A DNA stretch of 49,394 bases, taken from NCBI GenBank assembly GCA_011959205.1, contig BLLV01000173.1, forward strand, positions 1-49,394, given 5' to 3'. The notes under the pieces are model-generated. The model was given only the letters and a program-made list of their open reading frames with translations. It ran no database searches and was not told where the DNA came from. The position numbers and the translations under genes are program-made. Positions 9,451 through 17,851 of the stretch are shown in pieces; positions within the stretch are counted from its first letter, which is position 1; each line of letters opens with the position of its first letter. The DNA comes from Bacteroidaceae bacterium. GTDB lineage: Bacteria > Bacteroidota > Bacteroidia > Bacteroidales > Bacteroidaceae.

Positions 9451-9481
9451 TAGGGAAATCCCTACCAACTAATAGGGATTT
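9451..9481. repeat. Overlapping inverted repeats (TAGGG/CCCTA) upstream of a promoter
   Basis: Three copies of the same word alternate in orientation. TAGGG (9451-9455) pairs with CCCTA (9460-9464) over a 4-nt loop. AAATCCCTA (9456-9464) pairs with TAGGGATTT (9473-9481) over an 8-nt loop. The block ends 2 nt before the -33 box of the next promoter, a position suited to an operator. Confidence 0.6.
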
Positions 9482-9483
9482 TC

Positions 9484-9516
9484 TTTGTTATGAACTGAAA
9501 CCTCTGACTATCTTTG
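9484..9516 (+). promoter_or_regulatory. Promoter of the secreted low-complexity protein
   Basis: TTTG (9484-9487) and TATCTTTG (9509-9516) are separated by 21 nt. The predicted start site near 9523 lies downstream of an in-frame TTG at 9435, so that upstream codon cannot be the start and ATG at 9561 is preferred. The leader is about 38 nt. Confidence 0.75.
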
Positions 9517-9560
9517 CACTAGAAAAAGTAGATAGAATAACAAATAAAACAGGTACGAGT

Positions 9561-10895
9561 ATGAAAAAGATTGCATTAGCTTCGCTTATGATGGTGTGCT
9601 TGCCTTACTTGGCAGTAGCACAAAGCGTTGATGACGACCTTTATTTCATTCCTAAGAAAAAAGCTGAAAAGAAAGAGGAGGTTAAGCAAGAGGTGAAAGT
9701 GGTGGTTCCGCAGAAGCAGAACACAACTACCGTTTACGCAGCTCCCGGTTCTACAGTGGTGGTGAAGGATGTGAAAGGAAAAATACGCGATGTGGATGAG
9801 TATAATCGTCGTTATACTTCACGTGACAATAACTTCTCGAGGGAGAATGATACCTTGTATATTGAGGAGAAACCTTTGAATGAGAGAGGGGAATGGGTAA
9901 ATGGTTTTGAGGGTTCTCAAGACGATTATGAATACGCTATGCGTATCGTCCGTTTCCGTAATCCCCGTTATGCCATTCCGGTAAGCAGTCCGCTGTATTG
10001 GGATGTAGTTTACGGTTTGCCCTCATGGGATTGGAATGTATATGATGACGGATTCTATGCATACGCTTTCCCCACTTATACGAACCGCTTGTGGTGGGAT
10101 TGGCGTTGGAACTATCCATACGGTGCAGGTTGGGGATTTAGCTGGGGATGGACTTCTCCATGGTACTACAATAGTTGGTATGCTCCCGGTTATTGGAGCG
10201 GTGGCTATTGGGGTGGATACTGGGGACATCACCATCATCATTACTATCCTGGCCATGGATGGGGTGGAGGCCATTGGGGAGGCAGCCATGGATGGGCTCG
10301 CCCTTATTATGACAATCGTAGAGCAGAAGCGAGGTCTCGTGGAAACTCGTTTATCGGAACTTCCGGAAACCGCCATGCAAACAGATATTCTACCGGACGT
10401 GTAGACCGTTCGTCCTATCGCTCTTCTCGTGATGGGAACAGCCGTGTGGCAGGCAGGGTGGTGAGTGGTAACCGAGTTGCTGGTAATACTAATTCTGTTC
10501 GTCCCGATAGAAATACCGGTTCACGGGGTGAGGCGACAACAAATAATTCTGTGTCTCGTGGTGACAGAACTCGCCCGACAACCACTTATACCCGTCCTGG
10601 TATGTCTAACCGGGGAGAATCCACTTATACCCGTCCAAGTAGCACACGTAGTAGCGTGCGTAATGGTAATAGTTCTGCTTACCAGAGAAATAGTGCAGTA
10701 AACCGTTCTTCCAATTACAATCGGAATGAGCGTAGCAGCTATAATAGCAGCAGAACTACTTATAATAGCAATCGGAGTAGTAGCCGTAGCAGTTTCAACA
10801 GTGGAACTAGTAGCTCTCGTTCTTCGTATAGCAGTGGTGGCAGTGGGGGAACTTCCAGCCGTTCTTCGGGAGGAGGAGGTGCCCGTAGAAGATAA
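9561..10895 (+). CDS. Secreted low-complexity protein with His/Trp/Gly and Ser/Arg/Asn-rich regions
   Basis: The start is placed at ATG 9561, which opens a clean signal peptide (MKKIALASLMMVCLPYLAVA) and lies after the promoter; 444 aa result. The mature protein begins with a lysine/glutamate-rich stretch. An aromatic segment rich in Trp, Tyr and Gly follows (SPLYWDVVYGLPSWDWNVYD and later), then a His/Gly patch (HHHHHYY, GHGWGGGHWGG) around residues 225-250. About 170 residues made almost only of Ser, Arg, Asn, Thr and Gly end in GGGGARRR. Such a tail is probably disordered. I do not recognise a catalytic domain. The OmpP1-like barrel gene follows 38 nt later, so an envelope role is likely; metal or polyanion binding by the His or Arg regions is only a guess. 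Confidence 0.8.
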   Translation: MKKIALASLMMVCLPYLAVAQSVDDDLYFIPKKKAEKKEEVKQEVKVVVPQKQNTTTVYAAPGSTVVVKDVKGKIRDVDEYNRRYTSRDNNFSRENDTLYIEEKPLNERGEWVNGFEGSQDDYEYAMRIVRFRNPRYAIPVSSPLYWDVVYGLPSWDWNVYDDGFYAYAFPTYTNRLWWDWRWNYPYGAGWGFSWGWTSPWYYNSWYAPGYWSGGYWGGYWGHHHHHYYPGHGWGGGHWGGSHGWARPYYDNRRAEARSRGNSFIGTSGNRHANRYSTGRVDRSSYRSSRDGNSRVAGRVVSGNRVAGNTNSVRPDRNTGSRGEATTNNSVSRGDRTRPTTTYTRPGMSNRGESTYTRPSSTRSSVRNGNSSAYQRNSAVNRSSNYNRNERSSYNSSRTTYNSNRSSSRSSFNSGTSSSRSSYSSGGSGGTSSRSSGGGGARRR

Positions 10896-10933
10896 GGTAT
10901 GAATTTGGGTAAAAAAACAAAAAAACAGGAACA

Positions 10934-12532
10934 ATGAAAAATAAAAAGTTAGTATGCAGTGTCTGTGCTTTAGTCTTTGCTTTGGGTGCCGAGGCACAGA
11001 CTCAATATGATGCAGCCCGTCTGATGGGCAATGAGTTGAATGGTACTGCCCGTTTTGTCGGTATGGGTGGTGCTATGGGGGCATTGGGAGGAGATATTTC
11101 TGTGATAGGAACGAATCCGGCTGGTATTGGTATTTTCCGGAGCAATGACCTTTCGGTTTCGTTTGGTTTCAATCAGACTTCTGTTGAAAGTAATTTTATG
11201 GGAAGTTCGATGAAAGATAAGCGTACCCGGGCTTCTTTTGACCAAGTGGGTTTTGTGTATAGTACGAAAATAGGGAATAATACTTCTTTGCGGTTTGTTA
11301 ATTTTGGATTTAACTATCATAAGAGCAAGAATTTCAATCGTTTGTTTGCTTCCGGAGGCAACTTGACAGGAGGTTTGTCACAAACTTGGCAGATGGCAAA
11401 TATGATGGGGGTATATATGGATGAAGTGGGGGTTCCTGAAGCGGATACTGGTAATGAACTGGATGAAATTTACAATTCGAACAATCCTTATGATGTAAAC
11501 AGATACGATGCTCCTTATTTGGGGGTTATGGGGATAAGGACGAATCTGTTGGGGGTTAATTCCGAGAATAAACTGATAGGATGGGATGGTCTTGGGAACA
11601 AATATACCAGTAGGGAAGAAGGTGGTATTCATCAATACGATTTTAATGTGGCTTTCAATTTTCAGGACCGTTTTTATTTGGGTCTGACTTTGGGAGCTTA
11701 CGATGTGAATTACAACCGTTCGTCTTATTATACGGAGGATGTTGCTTATGGTGCCGACGAGGGATTTTATGAATTGAATAATTGGTTTGAAACCAGAGGT
11801 TCGGGTATTGATTTAAAGTTGGGAACCGTTGTTCGTCCTTTTGAAGATTCTCCATTCCGTATCGGATTTGCTATACATACTCCCACATGGTATAATCTGA
11901 GTGATTATCATAGTGCTGATTTGTATTCGGATGTGACTTTTAATTATCAAGATGGAACTTCCGAACAACTGAAAACGGAAGAATTTACTCCGGATTATGT
12001 GAAAGGAGATTCGCAAAGAGATTATAAACTGACGACTCCATGGAAATTTAATGTGAGTGCAGGAACTACGTTCGGCGGCCTGGTGGCCTTGGGAGCAGAA
12101 TATGAATACGAGGATTTCTCTACGGCCAAGTTGGCTTACGAAGATGGAGTGAAGATGGACTATCAGAACAGTGCTATTTCGGAAGACTTGAAAGGTGTTC
12201 ATACACTTCGTTTGGGAATGGAAGTACGTGTGATGCCCGAGTTCAGTATGCGCGCCGGATATAATTACAGTACGGCGGCTTTCAAAGATGGGGCATTTAA
12301 ATCGTTGAACTGGAATGATACGCGTACAGATACGGAATATAATAATTCCAAAGAGCGCAATACATTCACTTTCGGTCTTGGATATCGTGGCAGTGTAGTT
12401 TATGCTGATTTGGCATATAAATATGATATGTATAAATCCGATTTCTATGCTTTTGACGATCTTGATCTTTCTGCAACGAAGGTGGACAATGAACGTCACC
12501 AGCTATTACTGACAGTTGGTGCCCGTTTCTAA
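10934..12532 (+). CDS. OmpP1/FadL-family outer-membrane beta-barrel protein
   Basis: This 532-aa protein has a signal peptide (1-21, ending in AEA) and then TQYDAARLMGNELNGTARFVGMGGAMGALGGDISVIGTNPAGIG. That is the hallmark N-terminus of Bacteroidetes OmpP1/FadL-like proteins, often annotated as hemin receptors. The rest alternates polar and aromatic residues as barrel strands and ends in LLLTVGARF with a terminal Phe. It probably lets hydrophobic molecules cross the outer membrane, but the ligand is unknown and the hemin label is not supported here. It likely shares a transcript with the preceding secreted protein gene and ends at a strong bidirectional terminator. Confidence 0.88.
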   Translation: MKNKKLVCSVCALVFALGAEAQTQYDAARLMGNELNGTARFVGMGGAMGALGGDISVIGTNPAGIGIFRSNDLSVSFGFNQTSVESNFMGSSMKDKRTRASFDQVGFVYSTKIGNNTSLRFVNFGFNYHKSKNFNRLFASGGNLTGGLSQTWQMANMMGVYMDEVGVPEADTGNELDEIYNSNNPYDVNRYDAPYLGVMGIRTNLLGVNSENKLIGWDGLGNKYTSREEGGIHQYDFNVAFNFQDRFYLGLTLGAYDVNYNRSSYYTEDVAYGADEGFYELNNWFETRGSGIDLKLGTVVRPFEDSPFRIGFAIHTPTWYNLSDYHSADLYSDVTFNYQDGTSEQLKTEEFTPDYVKGDSQRDYKLTTPWKFNVSAGTTFGGLVALGAEYEYEDFSTAKLAYEDGVKMDYQNSAISEDLKGVHTLRLGMEVRVMPEFSMRAGYNYSTAAFKDGAFKSLNWNDTRTDTEYNNSKERNTFTFGLGYRGSVVYADLAYKYDMYKSDFYAFDDLDLSATKVDNERHQLLLTVGARF

Positions 12533-12566
12533 GAATTAATTGTGAGTCTAATATAATTTAATTCCG

Positions 12567-12602
12567 ATATGCCGGGAGCACTTGAGGAGCTTCCGGCATA
12601 TT
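12567..12602. terminator. Bidirectional intrinsic terminator between convergent genes
   Basis: The ATATGCCGGGAGC arm (12567-12579) pairs with GCTTCCGGCATAT with one G:U and a loop of about 9 nt. TTTTATTT follows on the plus strand. It lies directly between the stop of the OmpP1-like gene (12532) and that of the DUF4421 gene (12603). Confidence 0.85.
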
Positions 12603-13730
12603 TTATTTACTTTGGTATTCTTTCTTTTTCCAGAAATTGAACCCTGCATATACACGGACAGTTCCGAACGTATTGGTGAGTGAGAAGTCTTTTTTTTGGT
12701 AATCGTAGGTATGCATCACCAACGAAACGCCTGCAAAATATTTGTTTGTGTTATAGACTACGGCAGCACGTGTTATTAGATCAAAATTGATGTCCTTAAT
12801 CCAATGATTGTCGGTGTTAGGCGTATCGTCTATCTTAGATTTCTTGTATGCAATGGCGGGTAAGAGTGAAAGATTGGCAACCCAGTTTTTGGCGAATACC
12901 CAATTGTAACCATAGCCTACATTAATGCTGTAGTCGGAATATTTTACTTTCTTGAAAAGAAGCGCATCGTGCAGTTGTTCCTTCATTTCATCAGGAAGTT
13001 TGTCATAGTTGAAGGAGATGTTATGTTGGGAATAAGAGAAACCCGCCATCAGTGAGCCGGCACTTCTGCGCTGGTTGGTGGACTGGCTGTAGGCTGCCGG
13101 ATAGGAGAATTTCTTATAATTGAAAATCCAATAGGCATTCAGTCCCTTGATTTTGCTCTGTAGTCCGTTGAAGTCTCTGTTCTTGATGGGGGTGCTCAGG
13201 TCAAAGCCGCTGGAAGAGCGTATCTTGAAATCGTTTCCTGTCTTTCTGTAATACAGATCCACACCAAATTTGGAACTATACAGATTCAGTGCCATTTCCG
13301 TTTTTTTAGTCTTGTTCTTGTGCCCGCCAAAAATGTCTGATGCATCAAAGGTATATCCCAGAAAGATCCATCTCCATCCAAAGTAGATTCCCAGTTTGAA
13401 ACTGGCATTGGGTGAGAAACTCAGACTCTGTTCGCCGTTGTTTCCTTTGCTACCTAGTCGGTAGTATTCGTACCAGCTGCTGGATTCCAGCATGAAAGCC
13501 AGATTGTAAAGATTAGGTGAGATATAGGTGGTGTCGATCGCATTGAATTCTTGTCCCACTTTCCTGATTTTTCTTCCGGTATGGCGGACAGTCGTTGCTA
13601 TTCCATCGGTCAATGTAATGAGAACACCCTTGTTGTCCTGTACTGTCGAGTCCTTCTGTTCCGCTTGTGCATATACACCAAGAACGGAAAGGAAAGACAG
13701 ACAAAATAGGCATAATTTACGGATGTCCAT
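12603..13730 (-). CDS. DUF4421-family outer-membrane-like protein
   Basis: This 375-aa exported protein has a signal peptide ending near residue 21 (VLGVYA). A stretch with FNAIDTTYISPNLYNLAFMLE follows, and then repeated amphipathic strands such as FKLGIYFGWRWIFLGYTF and FAGVSLVMHTY. The C-terminus (VRVYAGFNFW) fits a barrel. I recognise it as the Bacteroidetes family DUF4421, whose function is not known. It begins 9 nt after the Gfo/Idh/MocA gene and shares its transcript, although nothing in the sequence links the two functions. Confidence 0.8.
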   Translation of the reverse strand: MDIRKLCLFCLSFLSVLGVYAQAEQKDSTVQDNKGVLITLTDGIATTVRHTGRKIRKVGQEFNAIDTTYISPNLYNLAFMLESSSWYEYYRLGSKGNNGEQSLSFSPNASFKLGIYFGWRWIFLGYTFDASDIFGGHKNKTKKTEMALNLYSSKFGVDLYYRKTGNDFKIRSSSGFDLSTPIKNRDFNGLQSKIKGLNAYWIFNYKKFSYPAAYSQSTNQRRSAGSLMAGFSYSQHNISFNYDKLPDEMKEQLHDALLFKKVKYSDYSINVGYGYNWVFAKNWVANLSLLPAIAYKKSKIDDTPNTDNHWIKDINFDLITRAAVVYNTNKYFAGVSLVMHTYDYQKKDFSLTNTFGTVRVYAGFNFWKKKEYQSK

Positions 13731-13739
13731 AGGCGAAAA

Positions 13740-14729
13740 TCAGAGTTTGTTAAGTATACGGTCCATTACCCAGTTGGTGGGTGTCGCACTGATACCGTCG
13801 CAGGTACATACAGCTTTTCCCTGCAGGTGTTCTACTACAGCTTTTATGAGCGGAAGTTGTACATGAGGGGGATTTTCGGGAAGAAACTCTTCGCGTCCCC
13901 TTTCGGTATGCAGGGCGATGGGATCGTAAGTAAAGACGGAGAAACAGATCATCCCCTTGTCTCCGATGATTTCTATACGGTCTTCCTTAGCTGATTCGTG
14001 GGCGACGAAACACCAGGATCCTGATCCCGGCAGGCCGGAGTCAAATTTGAAGCAGGCACTTATCGTATCTTCTGCCGGATATAATCCGCCACGGTTGCTC
14101 TTGTATCCTTGGGCTTCGAGAATGCAACCGAACATCTCTTGTAGCAAATCCAGTTGGTGAGGAGCTAAATCATAGAAATAGCCGCCACCGGCAATATCAG
14201 GTTGTACACGCCAGGGCAGGTTAGTACTATTGTAGTCCAAGGCACGGGGAGGCTGGGCGAAACGGATCTGTATATTGATGACATTGCCTATTTCTCCGTC
14301 CTCTACCATCTGGCGTACTTTTTGGAAATAAGGAAGATAGCGTCTGTAATAAGCTACGAAACAAGGAATTCCTGTTTCCTGTGATATGCGGTTGATGCGT
14401 GCACAGTCTTCATAGCTGGCCGCCATAGGTTTCTCTATATATACGGGTTTTCCTGCCTTCATGGACATAATGGCAAAAGTGGCATGAGAGGAAGGGGGGG
14501 TGGCTATATAAATAGCATTGACATCTTCATCTCCTATTAATTGCTGCGGGTCGGAGTACCAGCGGGGGATGTTGTGTCTTTTGGCGTATGATTGAGCTTT
14601 TTCTTTGTCACGGCTCATCACGGCCACTACTTCTGAGCCTTCTATCAGGGCGAAGGCCGGTCCGCTTTTTTTCTCAGTCACTTCTCCGCAACCGATGAAG
14701 CCCCATTTTACTTTGTCTAATTTAACCAT
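13740..14729 (-). CDS. Gfo/Idh/MocA-family NAD(P)-dependent oxidoreductase
   Basis: This 329-aa protein has an N-terminal Rossmann fold with GFIGCGEVTEKKSGPA (about 10-25). The family's EKPMAAS motif lies near residue 96, where the Lys is the usual catalytic base. The C-terminal alpha/beta substrate domain contains GGGYFYDLAPHQLDLLQEMF, with the family's D-x-x-x-H histidine. It probably oxidises or reduces a sugar or cyclitol in the cytoplasm; substrate unknown. It is the first gene of a pair with the DUF4421 gene and has a promoter at about 14780-14787. Confidence 0.92.
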   Translation of the reverse strand: MVKLDKVKWGFIGCGEVTEKKSGPAFALIEGSEVVAVMSRDKEKAQSYAKRHNIPRWYSDPQQLIGDEDVNAIYIATPPSSHATFAIMSMKAGKPVYIEKPMAASYEDCARINRISQETGIPCFVAYYRRYLPYFQKVRQMVEDGEIGNVINIQIRFAQPPRALDYNSTNLPWRVQPDIAGGGYFYDLAPHQLDLLQEMFGCILEAQGYKSNRGGLYPAEDTISACFKFDSGLPGSGSWCFVAHESAKEDRIEIIGDKGMICFSVFTYDPIALHTERGREEFLPENPPHVQLPLIKAVVEHLQGKAVCTCDGISATPTNWVMDRILNKL

Positions 14730-14772
14730 GAGTAATCACTTTTTTGTCATTCCGCTTAAAATGATAACAATT

Positions 14773-14787
14773 TATCTTGCAAAGATA
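14773..14787 (-). promoter_or_regulatory. Promoter -7 element within a small palindrome
   Basis: On the minus strand TATCTTTG (14787-14780) is a perfect -7 box. It is embedded in TATCTT-GCA-AAGATA, a 6-bp inverted repeat at 14773-14787. No good -33 box is seen. The palindrome over the -7 box could be an operator or chance, since the -7 consensus itself supplies one half. Confidence 0.55.
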
Positions 14788-14818
14788 GGACTATTTTGCA
14801 ATTTCGGTCCGATAAAAA

Positions 14819-15637
14819 TCAGTTATTGTAATATTTCTTGCACAACAGCTTGAATGCAGGAGTCTTGATGTAATCATTCAACCAGGCATTCAGGCTGTCT
14901 AGCAATATTGGGGAATGTTTACTGACTCCCCATGAATAGAATTGTGAGAAGCTGATGGCTGTTTCTATATCCAATTGGGGGAAATCATTGATGGAAGCTT
15001 GGGCAATGCTCTCATCGCATACGGCATAGTCTATGTCACCGTGTGCTACCATGGCCAGTAATTGTTCTTGTCCGTATTTCTCCACCTCTTTGATATAGAT
15101 GGTATCGCCTATTTCGTTACTTAAATTGTGGATGCGCAGAATAGCGGGTGAGCCTTTGACCAGATGCAAGGTTTTATGGGCCAGTTCCAACTGGCTGTGG
15201 ATGTACAAGCTGTCGTTTTCTCCTTCGGGTTTGCGCTGTACCAGCACTTGCTTGTTCAGCATAATGGGGCGGGTGAAAAGCAGGGAATCTTTGGATTCTG
15301 TGGTGACTACCGTGCTGTTGGCCAGTATATCGTATTTTCCCTTTTGTACGCCTTCCAATCTTTGGGAAAAACTCATTTCGGGAGTGATTTCCGGTTTCAG
15401 TCCTTTGCTGTGTGCAAAAGCATGGAGTAGTTCGTAATGGAAACCGGAAATGGTGTCTCCGTTGGCATGAAAGCTGATGGAGTTGTACTCGGTGACGGCA
15501 CGCAGGATGCCTGATTCTGCTATTTCTGCATAATCACGGGGCAGGCTGGTTTCAACTTCCGTTTTCTTTTTGAAAAAGATGGAGGACAGGGCTACCGCAA
15601 GAATGCCCATCAGGATATATTTCAGATAGTTTTTCAT
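14819..15637 (-). CDS. Membrane-anchored solute-binding-like protein (SBP family 3 fold)
   Basis: This 272-aa protein has one N-terminal membrane segment (about 5-22) and then an extracytoplasmic binding-protein domain: ESGILRAVTEYNSISFHANG...GFHYELLHAFAHSKG, GVQKGKYDILANSTVVTTESKDSLLFTRPIM and YAVCDESIAQ. This is the amino-acid-binding (PBPb) fold, also present at the N-terminus of the lytic transglycosylase MltF. No transglycosylase domain follows, so it is a binding or sensing protein only. It lies 8 nt after the putative porin gene. No ABC permease is near, so it may act as a regulator or accessory protein and not in transport. Confidence 0.82.
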   Translation of the reverse strand: MKNYLKYILMGILAVALSSIFFKKKTEVETSLPRDYAEIAESGILRAVTEYNSISFHANGDTISGFHYELLHAFAHSKGLKPEITPEMSFSQRLEGVQKGKYDILANSTVVTTESKDSLLFTRPIMLNKQVLVQRKPEGENDSLYIHSQLELAHKTLHLVKGSPAILRIHNLSNEIGDTIYIKEVEKYGQEQLLAMVAHGDIDYAVCDESIAQASINDFPQLDIETAISFSQFYSWGVSKHSPILLDSLNAWLNDYIKTPAFKLLCKKYYNN

Positions 15638-15645
15638 ACAGACTG

Positions 15646-17757
15646 TTAATCAAAGAAATTCCATGAAAGGCCAAACTTTATCATTCGCGGGTTGATAGGG
15701 TAGTGCGGCGCCAGGAAGTAATTGGATTTTCCCGAACCGGCATTGACGTGATACATCATAATAAAGAAACGGGTACGTTTCAAATGCAGGTTGGCATAAA
15801 CGTTGACTATTGGGAAAGCTCCTATCTCGATTTTGTCATCAGGATTCTGGGTGTAGAACTGTCCGATAACGGGGGAATAGTCCGGTGCATAATATTTGTT
15901 GAAATAACGCACATCTGCTCCCATTTCTATCTGGAGTACTTTTTTGGCCAGACCGAATTTCATGTACAGGTTGCCGTAAGCCGATAGTTCCGGTAACGGC
16001 AGTATGTCTGGTTCACTTGATTTTTGATAGGCCACTTCACCGTCGAGATGGAAAATCCCGACTTTCAACTTTTGTTGCAACATGGCAGTGAATACTTGTA
16101 TGTTGCCGGAGTGTTGTCTTACAGCAGCATTGTTCTTGAAACCGGTGACATTTCCTTCGCTGTCTTTTACCGGGATGCTGGCATTGGCCAGATAGGTGTA
16201 ATTCTTTATATTTTCCACTCCGGCACGCAACTGGGTCCCCCATCTGTCCAGACTTAGTTTTCCTTCCAGGCGGGTTCTCATGATTTTGGATAAGTCGTTG
16301 TTGTCCCACCAGTAATGTTTGGACTGGAAATGCCTGAAATAGAAGACGGGGTTCTGGTTCTTGATGTATGCGTTGACATCCAGTCTCACTGTATCTCCGA
16401 ATAAACGGAGATTCAGATCCCCTTTGCCTTCTACGCTGAATTGTCCTGCATCTTCACCGGCTATGGCTAATTCTCCTAGAATATTGTAGTGTAATAGTTT
16501 GCCTTGTTTTTTGGATAGTTCGCCACCGATGGAGAGTGAACTTTCCTTATAGTGGTTGATGATGCGTTGTCCCGGTATGTTTGTTGTATCGGTTAAGGCG
16601 AAGTTTCGGTATTCATAACTTAAAAAGGCGGTAAGTCCGGCTTTCGCCCATTTGTTGAATCCTTCTTGTAAAGCAATGCCAATGGTGTTTTTGATGGATG
16701 TCCGCTTGGTCTTGTCTATGGAGTCGGTACCCAGATAGTTGTATTCAAAATATTTTTGATTCTGTGCGTCGTCGTAGGAGATATACTTACGATTATTCAA
16801 GTCCACTTGTAATGTATGTATGAAGCTTGTGACAGGAACAAATACCTGTGTTGTTCTTACAGAGTCCATATCCACACTGTCCTGTTTTTCTTTATAGAAT
16901 CCTAGGTTGTAACGGTGTGTCAGGAAAGCATGATAGCTGGTGTTGTGGTTCCATATCTGATTCAGACGGGTCGGAATTTCGTTGGCGGAATACTCTTTTT
17001 TGCCTTCTGCCATGTCCAGCGGGTTGGTGATATACCGGTCGTCCGTGATACCTCCGTTTTCAGACATCTTCAAGTTGTCGTTGTTGAATATGAAATGCAT
17101 GTCATATTTATCTCCCCGGTAGCTGGAGAACAGGCCACCGTTGAAGAAGGCTGTGGACTGATCTTGATAAAGCCCCCGGCCATACAGGTAATCTATGTAG
17201 AATCCGAATCCTAGTCTTTTGTTTGCATTGATGGCAAAATAGGATTTGAAACGTTCTTCTCCGTCACGGCTGCCTCCTCCTTTGTAATAGGACAGGTTTG
17301 TGAATGGAGAAAGTGTATTGGTGAATATGACATCTTCCGGACGTTGTACGCAGAAGTCGTATGGGTCGGTGAAAAAGTATTGGCTGGGGTCCCGACGGTC
17401 AAAAAAGATGCGTGAGAGGCGGGGGGAGCCCAAATTTCCCAAGTAATTGTATTGTCCGGTGTAGCCGCCCATGTCATTCGAGTTTTGGAAAGCATGCTGC
17501 AAAGTATCTACAGGGATATAAGTGACATTTCCAAAACGACTGTCCACTTTCCAAGAGTACAGTCCGATGGGGATTGTGTTGGCATCTACTACAGCTGCCG
17601 TGTCTATGGGATTTCCGTTACGGTCATATCGGTCTCTGTCCAGTCCGCTTGCTGAGGAACCGAACTGGTTGTTCAGGGTATTCATTGTCCGCTGTGCTAT
17701 CAAGGAAGTGTGGAAGCACAGGAATAATAGGAAAATAATAGAGAGTATTCTTTTCAT
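15646..17757 (-). CDS. Putative outer-membrane porin (Porin_10-like)
   Basis: This 703-aa exported protein has a clean signal peptide (MKRILSIIFLLFLCFHTSLI, cleavage near 21). The mature part opens with a linker and then many barrel-like strands with aromatic girdle residues. It ends in MIKFGLSWNFFD, close to the aromatic terminus of an outer-membrane barrel. It matches the Bacteroidetes 'putative porin' family by length and layout. No TonB box or plug is seen. It is the first gene of a two-gene operon with the binding-like protein. Its -7 box lies only 9 nt upstream of the start codon, so its leader would be about 5 nt. Confidence 0.8.
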   Translation of the reverse strand: MKRILSIIFLLFLCFHTSLIAQRTMNTLNNQFGSSASGLDRDRYDRNGNPIDTAAVVDANTIPIGLYSWKVDSRFGNVTYIPVDTLQHAFQNSNDMGGYTGQYNYLGNLGSPRLSRIFFDRRDPSQYFFTDPYDFCVQRPEDVIFTNTLSPFTNLSYYKGGGSRDGEERFKSYFAINANKRLGFGFYIDYLYGRGLYQDQSTAFFNGGLFSSYRGDKYDMHFIFNNDNLKMSENGGITDDRYITNPLDMAEGKKEYSANEIPTRLNQIWNHNTSYHAFLTHRYNLGFYKEKQDSVDMDSVRTTQVFVPVTSFIHTLQVDLNNRKYISYDDAQNQKYFEYNYLGTDSIDKTKRTSIKNTIGIALQEGFNKWAKAGLTAFLSYEYRNFALTDTTNIPGQRIINHYKESSLSIGGELSKKQGKLLHYNILGELAIAGEDAGQFSVEGKGDLNLRLFGDTVRLDVNAYIKNQNPVFYFRHFQSKHYWWDNNDLSKIMRTRLEGKLSLDRWGTQLRAGVENIKNYTYLANASIPVKDSEGNVTGFKNNAAVRQHSGNIQVFTAMLQQKLKVGIFHLDGEVAYQKSSEPDILPLPELSAYGNLYMKFGLAKKVLQIEMGADVRYFNKYYAPDYSPVIGQFYTQNPDDKIEIGAFPIVNVYANLHLKRTRFFIMMYHVNAGSGKSNYFLAPHYPINPRMIKFGLSWNFFD

Positions 17758-17765
17758 AACGGCGA

Positions 17766-17773
17766 CAAAGATA
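17766..17773 (-). promoter_or_regulatory. -7 element of the putative porin operon, very close to the start codon
   Basis: TATCTTTG on the minus strand (17773-17766) is a perfect -7 box. The start site would be near 17762 and the ATG is at 17757. The region that would hold the -33 box is occupied by the terminator hairpin of the upstream operon, and no TTTG is seen at the usual distance. Confidence 0.55.
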
Positions 17774-17785
17774 CAATATAAAAAT

Positions 17786-17825
17786 AAAAGGAAGAGCTTT
17801 TCTACTATGGAAAGTTCTTCCTTTT
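17786..17825 (-). terminator. Intrinsic terminator of the oxidoreductase operon
   Basis: On the minus strand AAAAGGAAGAACTTTC pairs imperfectly with GAAAAGCTCTTCCTTTT around a 7-nt loop. It is followed by ATTTTTATATT. It lies 27 nt after the gamma-subunit stop codon. Confidence 0.75.
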
Positions 17826-17851
17826 ATTATTCGTTTAGAGTTATTTTTAAC

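Noticed and set aside
9435..9560. N-terminal extension of the secreted low-complexity protein from an in-frame TTG
   Set aside because: A well-formed promoter (9484-9516) lies inside it, and the ATG at 9561 opens a clean signal peptide.
10201..10320. Repeats in the His/Gly/Trp-coding region as a possible CRISPR-like array
   Set aside because: The repetition comes from codon-level low complexity in a continuous reading frame, without fixed repeats and spacers.
11813..12499. Antisense open frame inside the OmpP1-like gene
   Set aside because: Shadow frame; the plus-strand protein has clear family features over this region.
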